10,000 nt of DNA from Conus ventricosus (taxonomy: Eukaryota; Mollusca; Gastropoda; Neogastropoda; Conidae): positions 1-10,000 of the forward strand of contig JAFLJL010004396.1 in NCBI GenBank assembly GCA_018398815.1. The letters run 5' to 3'. A program made the position numbers and the translations under genes. A model generated the notes under the pieces. The model was not told the origin of the DNA. It did no database searches and saw only the letters and a list, made by a program, of their open reading frames with translations. Shown here one piece after another: positions 6,311-10,000 of this stretch (positions are counted from its first letter, which is position 1; the number at the start of each line of letters is the position of its first letter).

Positions 6311-6374
6311 TTCTCCCAGGACTCTCATCGATTCTCTCTCCCTTTCTTTCGTTTCTTTTCTTTTCTTTTCTCTC

Positions 6375-6424
<50 letters not shown>

Positions 6425-6480
6425 GAAGCTCAAACTCAGCAGGTTGAGAGTGGAAACAAAATGCAGTGGTAGGGGTCAGT
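6311..6480. repeat. CT-rich tract and flank
   Basis: A TTTTC-rich then (CT)n tract (about 6330-6421) is followed by about 60 bp of ordinary sequence. No gene seen. Confidence 0.85.
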
Positions 6481-6484
6481 GATT

Positions 6485-6890
6485 GTGGTGGTGGTGGTGG
6501 TGGTGGTGAAGGTGGAGATGGTGGAATCCAGGTTTCTCAGACTACAAGCACGGGCGGGTGACGGGGGGAGGGGGTGGGGAAGGGGAAGGCAGGTGTTTTG
6601 TGTGTGTGTGTGGGGGGGGGGGGGGGGGGGGGTGCTTGTTGAGCAGCCTCAACAGCCTAGTTTGACGAGCGATTTTTTTTTCTTCCAGTCTCCCTGTAAT
6701 AATAGGGGCGAGTGAAAATTGGTGGAAGTTCAAGAAAAGACAACTGTGATTGAAAGGGGAGGAGGACAAAGAGGAGGAGAAGGAGGAGGAGGCGGAGGAG
6801 GAAGAGGGGGAGGAGGAATGCTAGCGGTTGGAGGGGTGAGGTGATGGGAGGGAGGGGTGTTAGGGGGTGGGTGGGCGATCTTAATTACAC
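6485..6890. repeat. G-rich simple-sequence block
   Basis: In order: (GGT)n (6485-6508), G-rich runs (6552-6592), (TG)n joined to a 20-base poly-G run (6600-6632), (GGA)n (about 6756-6818), and G-runs including GGGAGGGAGGGG and GGGGGTGGGTGGG (6846-6875). Single-copy gaps are short. Quadruplex formation is likely at 6552-6592 and 6846-6875. No coding exon is supported. Confidence 0.85.
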
Positions 6891-7056
6891 GGCACTTGGG
6901 GAAGATCAACAATCCAAGTGAAATGCAAGCAACAAATATCATCAGCGAACGCAAACACATACTGAAGCTGCACACGCACATATGCGCAGGCAAGCGCGTG
7001 CGTGCTTCGTGTTTCATTCGCGTCAACATTTCTTGGTTTGCTAAACAATCTCAATC
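6891..7056. other. Unique sequence, nothing recognised
   Basis: A short single-copy stretch with several GCGC/GCGTG words leading into the CG/CA repeat. No gene or motif could be supported. Confidence 0.45.
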
Positions 7057-7075
7057 TGTGTGCGCGCGCGCGCAC

Positions 7076-7132
<57 letters not shown>

Positions 7133-7166
7133 CACACACACAAACACACACACACACACACACACA
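7057..7166. repeat. (CG)n plus (CA)n alternating purine-pyrimidine tract
   Basis: TGTGTGCGCGCGCGCGCAC (7057-7075) is followed directly by about 90 bp of nearly pure CA repeat. The (CG) core next to long (CA) is the classic sequence type for left-handed Z-DNA. Confidence 0.95.
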
Positions 7167-7407
7167 AGAATGCCCGTGTTTCCGTTATCATACATGAACA
7201 GAAAATGCTTGGCTTAATGCAGAAAAAAAAAAAGGAAAACGACAGAAATAAAGGAAAGAAGCATGGAAGGAAGGAATGAAGGAGGAAAGATAGATAGAAA
7301 GAAAAAAATATGAAAAGAAAAGAAAAAACAAACAAACAGCACATACAGAATCCACAACAACAATCTGACATTACCATATGCGTTACACAACCAGCTTGGA
7401 GAGAAAG
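7167..7407. other. Purine-rich sequence
   Basis: An A/G-rich stretch with GGAA, GAAA and AAAC words and a short unique piece (about 7340-7400). It produces Lys/Arg/Glu or Phe/Leu/Ser frames but shows no gene. Confidence 0.7.
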
Positions 7408-7507
7408 AAGAAAGACAGACAGACAGACAGACAGACAGATATACAGACAGAAAGAAAGAAAGATAAAAAAAGAACGAAAGAAACAAAGACACAGACAGAC
7501 AGACATA

Positions 7508-7547
<40 letters not shown>

Positions 7548-7607
7548 ACAAAAGAACGAGATAAATTTTAACAAAATTGAAAGAAAAGAAGGAAAAAAAA
7601 AAAAAAA
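7408..7607. repeat. (ACAG)n, (AAAG)n and poly-A tracts
   Basis: ACAG units (7413-7439 and again near 7490-7504), AAAG units (7449-7463 and 7507-7549) and poly-A (7593-7607). The 166-codon Phe/Leu/Ser/Val minus-strand frame across this area is a translation of these repeats. Confidence 0.95.
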
Positions 7608-7904
7608 GACACGACTACAAATCTGTTTGAAATGTTCGTAATCAGTCAGCGACTTGACCATCAATGAAGACAACAGGAGTAAGCTCCACAACTAGGAAGC
7701 CATGGTATTGAAGTCCGACAACTCCCCTTTCTCCGTCCACACCACTCCTCCTATAATCTCCCTTAACCCCCCCCCCCCCCCCCCCCACAACCCCTTCCCC
7801 CACCTCCCGGTCCCTCACCTACCAAACATTCCATGTAAGGTGAAGGTCTGGGTCAGACAGACCTCTACATCAGATGAAGCAAACCAACGACATCTGCACG
7901 GGAC
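7608..7904. other. Unique sequence with a poly-C tract
   Basis: Single-copy DNA containing a 20-base C run (7767-7786). No gene supported. Immediately before the next array is AGGTCTGGGTCAGACAGACCT (about 7842-7862), a small hairpin. Confidence 0.55.
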
Positions 7905-8864
7905 GATATGCAGTCAGTGTGTGCACGGCGTGTTTACAACTTGCCCAAAAGTCCGCGCGCTCCGTGTTTGCAACTTGCTCAAAATGTGTGCGCAACGTGT
8001 TTACAACTTGCCCGATATGCAGTCAGTGTGTGCACAGCGTGTTTACAACTTGCCCGATATGCAGTCAGTGTGTGCACAGCGTGTTTACAACTTGCCGATA
8101 TGCAGTCAGTGTGTGCACAGCGTGTTTACAACTTGCCCGAAAGTGTGTGCGCAACGTGTGCACAATGTGTTTGTGACTTGCCTAAGAGGGTGTGCACAAC
8201 GTGTTTGCGACTTGTGTTAAGTGTGTGTACAACGTGTGTACAACCTGCCTCAGTGTGTGCACAATGTGTTTGCAACTTGTGTTAAATATTTGCACAACGG
8301 GTTCGCAACTTGCTAGAGAGTGTGCACAACGTGTTTACAACTTGTCTAAGAATGTGAACAACATGTATACAACCTGTCTTAGTGTGTGAACAACGTGTTT
8401 ACAACTTGTGTAAGTGTGTGCACAACGTGCTTACAACTTGCTTAAGTGTGTCAACAACGTGCTTACAACTTGCCTAAGTGTGTCAACAACGTGCTTACAA
8501 CTTGCCTAAGTGTGTGCACAATGTGCTTACAACTTGCTTAAGTGTGTGCACAACGTGCTTACAACGTGTTTAAGTGTGTGCACAACGTGCTTACAACTTG
8601 CTTAAGTGTGTGCACAACGTGCTTACAACTTGCTTAAGTGTGTGCACTACGTGCTTACAACTTGTTTAAGTGTGTCAACAACGTGATTACAACGTGTTTA
8701 GGTGTGTGCACAACGTGCTTACAACTTGTTTAAGTGTGTGCACAACGTGCTTACAACTTGCCTAAGTGTGTGCACAATGCGTTTACAACTTGCCTAAGAG
8801 TACGCAAAGCGTGTTTACAACTTGCCTACGACTGTGCACAATGTGTTTACAACTTGCCTATGAA
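7905..8864. repeat. Minisatellite with 42-bp and 32-bp unit types, about 29 copies
   Basis: The core of each unit reads AGTGTGTGCACAACGTGCTT then ACAACTTGCTTA. From about 8400 to 8790 the period is almost exactly 32 bp. At the left (about 7905-8135) units carry an extra CGATATGCAGTC-type insert, giving a 42-bp period. GATATGCAGTC recurs at 7905, 8013, 8055 and, with one base lost, 8097. Between 8140 and 8400 the units are more diverged. Because 42 is divisible by three, the left part keeps frames open (for example a 172-codon frame from 7702), but the 32-bp part does not. The array is therefore judged non-coding. TGTGCACA is a palindrome repeated in most units. Confidence 0.95.
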
Positions 8865-8945
8865 TTGTCGGTGAACAGGACAGACCATTCAACAGATGTA
8901 TTTGAAAAACTCGCCACGATGGATAGATGAAGACAGTCCACTGCA
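8865..8945. other. Unique spacer
   Basis: About 80 bp of single-copy DNA between the minisatellite and the CA/ACGC repeat. Nothing recognised. Confidence 0.5.
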
Positions 8946-8993
8946 TACACACACTCACGAACACACACACATATGCACATGTACGCACGCACG

Positions 8994-9036
<43 letters not shown>

Positions 9037-9088
9037 CACACCCGCAAAAGCACGCACGCACGCACGCACGCACGCCACGCACGCACCA

Positions 9089-9122
<34 letters not shown>

Positions 9123-9127
9123 CACAC

Positions 9128-9221
<94 letters not shown>

Positions 9222-9255
9222 AGAGTAGAGAGGAGAGAGAGAGAGAGAGAGAGAG
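8946..9255. repeat. Compound CA / ACGC / GA microsatellite
   Basis: In order: CA-rich, (ACGC)n (8982-9000), (CA)n (9001-9043), (ACGC)n (about 9051-9086), (CA)n (9088-9128), and an interrupted (GA)n tract (9131-9255). The left half is alternating purine-pyrimidine (Z-DNA type). The right half is homopurine (triplex type). Confidence 0.97.
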
Positions 9256-9459
9256 ACTCCGATGGCGAAGGTTCCTGCGTTGTGACCGTCCCCATACTTC
9301 ACTCTGCGAACGGTTGGGACGGAGTCATTCAGTACTTCATACCCTTGGTTTAAATACTGATTAATTATCACATTTCAACGCCTTCTTCCTTGCGCTGAAC
9401 CCTGAGCGATCTGATGCGATCAAGGCTAAGTGAATTCTCGTGTTTTATCGTTTATACTT
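9256..9459. other. Unique sequence with overlapping small inverted repeats
   Basis: GACTCCG (9255-9261) pairs with CGGAGTC (9320-9326), and CCGTCCC (9286-9292) pairs with GGGACGG (9316-9322). The second arms overlap, so only one hairpin can form at a time. No gene or known RNA is recognised. Confidence 0.4.
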
Positions 9460-9590
9460 CACTGACGAAGACTAAGAGGTCGAAACGCGTTGTGTTTTGT
9501 CTTGTGACTCGTTTGTCCACGTTCTCTGGGCGGTTCGCTAACATTTATTTAAGATTTGTTTAGATTTCCGCCTGCAGTCGTCTCGCTTTG
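9460..9590 (+). mobile_element. Dispersed repeat, copy 3, with hammerhead-like box
   Basis: CTGACGA (9462-9468), one extra A, a hairpin GAC-T with AGGTC (9470-9481, one stem base missing), GAAA (9482-9485) and CGCGTTGTGTTTTGTCTTGT. The element then continues to GCCTGCAGTCGTCTCGCTTTG (9570-9590). It is colinear with the minus-strand copy at 2546-2418 over nearly the same length (131 against 129 bp), which defines the unit length. It has a single copy of the CCTGCAGTC end, whereas copy 1 has three in a 63-bp array. Confidence 0.6.
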
Positions 9591-9776
9591 CAACTAATTA
9601 TCACTATTAAATGATGCTGATTATAACAGTCTCCAAGAATACGAAATTAATAAGCGCGAGACACTCCTGTGGATGGTACATTGACAAGTTGTGAATCATA
9701 GAAGCATGGCATCTGCCCTCGTTTTAACCCCATGACGGCTCACAGGTGTAACAGACACACACACAGACACAGACAA
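9591..9776. other. Unique AT-rich sequence, nothing recognised
   Basis: Single-copy DNA with TAATTA- and ATTAAAT-type words. No gene is supported. It may include a diverged continuation of element copy 3. Confidence 0.45.
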
Positions 9777-9780
9777 CTCT

Positions 9781-9831
<51 letters not shown>

Positions 9832-9876
9832 CTCTCTCCTCCTCTCTCTCTCTCTCACGTGTGTATAACACAGGTA

Positions 9877-9920
<44 letters not shown>
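9777..9920. repeat. (CT)n and (CA)n microsatellites
   Basis: Interrupted (CT)n (9777-9856), a 20-bp unique spacer, then (CA)n (about 9878-9920). Confidence 0.96.
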
Positions 9921-9922
<2 letters not shown>

Positions 9923-10000
9923 CAAGAAAAACACGATTTAGGGCGAAAATTAAAAGAAAAATTAAACCAAAGAAAAAGACAATACTACAAACTGCAGCGT
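9921..10000. other. A-rich unique sequence to the window edge
   Basis: A-rich single-copy DNA. Nothing recognised. Confidence 0.5.

Noticed and set aside
7051..7551. 166-codon minus-strand hydrophobic ORF resembling a membrane protein
   Set aside because: Its Phe/Leu/Ser/Val content is the translation of AAAG, ACAG and CA repeats read in reverse.
7702..8220. 172-codon plus-strand ORF with Cys-rich repeats
   Set aside because: It stays open because the left-hand units are 42 bp, a multiple of three. It breaks where the unit becomes 32 bp, and the sense of the repeat is not preserved as protein.
7905..8864. CRISPR-like regular array
   Set aside because: The whole 32-42 bp unit is conserved, with no unique spacers between repeats, and the setting is eukaryotic. 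It is a minisatellite.
1..10000. tRNA, rRNA, viral genes or intact transposase/integrase genes
   Set aside because: I saw no cloverleaf with conserved tRNA boxes, no rRNA core and no viral or transposase domain. Only the short RT-like scrap at 2796-2927 came close.

Overview
This window looks like non-coding DNA from an animal nuclear genome. The evidence is dense simple repeats ((CA)n, (CT)n, AAT/AAC runs, poly-C tracts of about 20 bases), several minisatellites, decayed transposon pieces and a consensus GT splice donor, with no bacterial-style operon. A marine invertebrate, perhaps a mollusc, fits this repeat-rich texture, but no gene here fixes the taxon, so that guess is weak. Almost all long open frames are translations of repeats (poly-Pro, Ser-Leu, Arg-Glu, Thr-His, Val-Cys). 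Many of them do not start at ATG.

Layout. Bases 1-966 hold an old, drifting minisatellite whose units mostly carry AATAAA. Bases 966-1500 are CT- and C-rich low complexity. The best protein-coding evidence is on the minus strand at 1619-1505: an ATG in good context, a 38-codon signal-peptide-like segment, then a consensus splice donor in phase 1. It reads as the first coding exon of a secreted or membrane protein. Intron 1 would run leftward through the minisatellite and out of the window. Upstream of it (1620-1850) lies a GC-rich, probably promoter-proximal stretch. A doubtful 96-codon frame starts there on the opposite strand at 1833.

Bases 2243-2785 hold two copies, in opposite orientation, of a dispersed element. 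Its conserved box resembles a hammerhead-ribozyme core (CTGANGA, short hairpin, GAAA). A third copy lies at 9460-9590 and is colinear with the first over about 130 bp. The first copy ends in a three-unit 63-bp tandem array. A short reverse-transcriptase-like remnant (GMPQGS ... LF) lies at 2796-2927.

Bases 3705-4100 are a CpG-rich unique island with two CGGAAGTG (ETS-type) sites, an adjoining TGCGCA core and a CCAAT box, which together suggest a promoter. Bases 4125-5345 are microsatellites with an 80-bp tandem duplication at 4350-4509. A second GC-rich island at 6000-6310 has two weak start-codon options and a splice-donor-like site.

From 6485 to 7610 the sequence is mostly G-rich, GGA, CG/CA, ACAG and AAAG repeats. 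Bases 7905-8864 are a 29-copy minisatellite that changes from 42-bp to 32-bp units. The rest is compound CA/ACGC/GA and CT/CA microsatellites around short unique stretches. No rRNA, tRNA, CRISPR or intact mobile-element gene was recognised.
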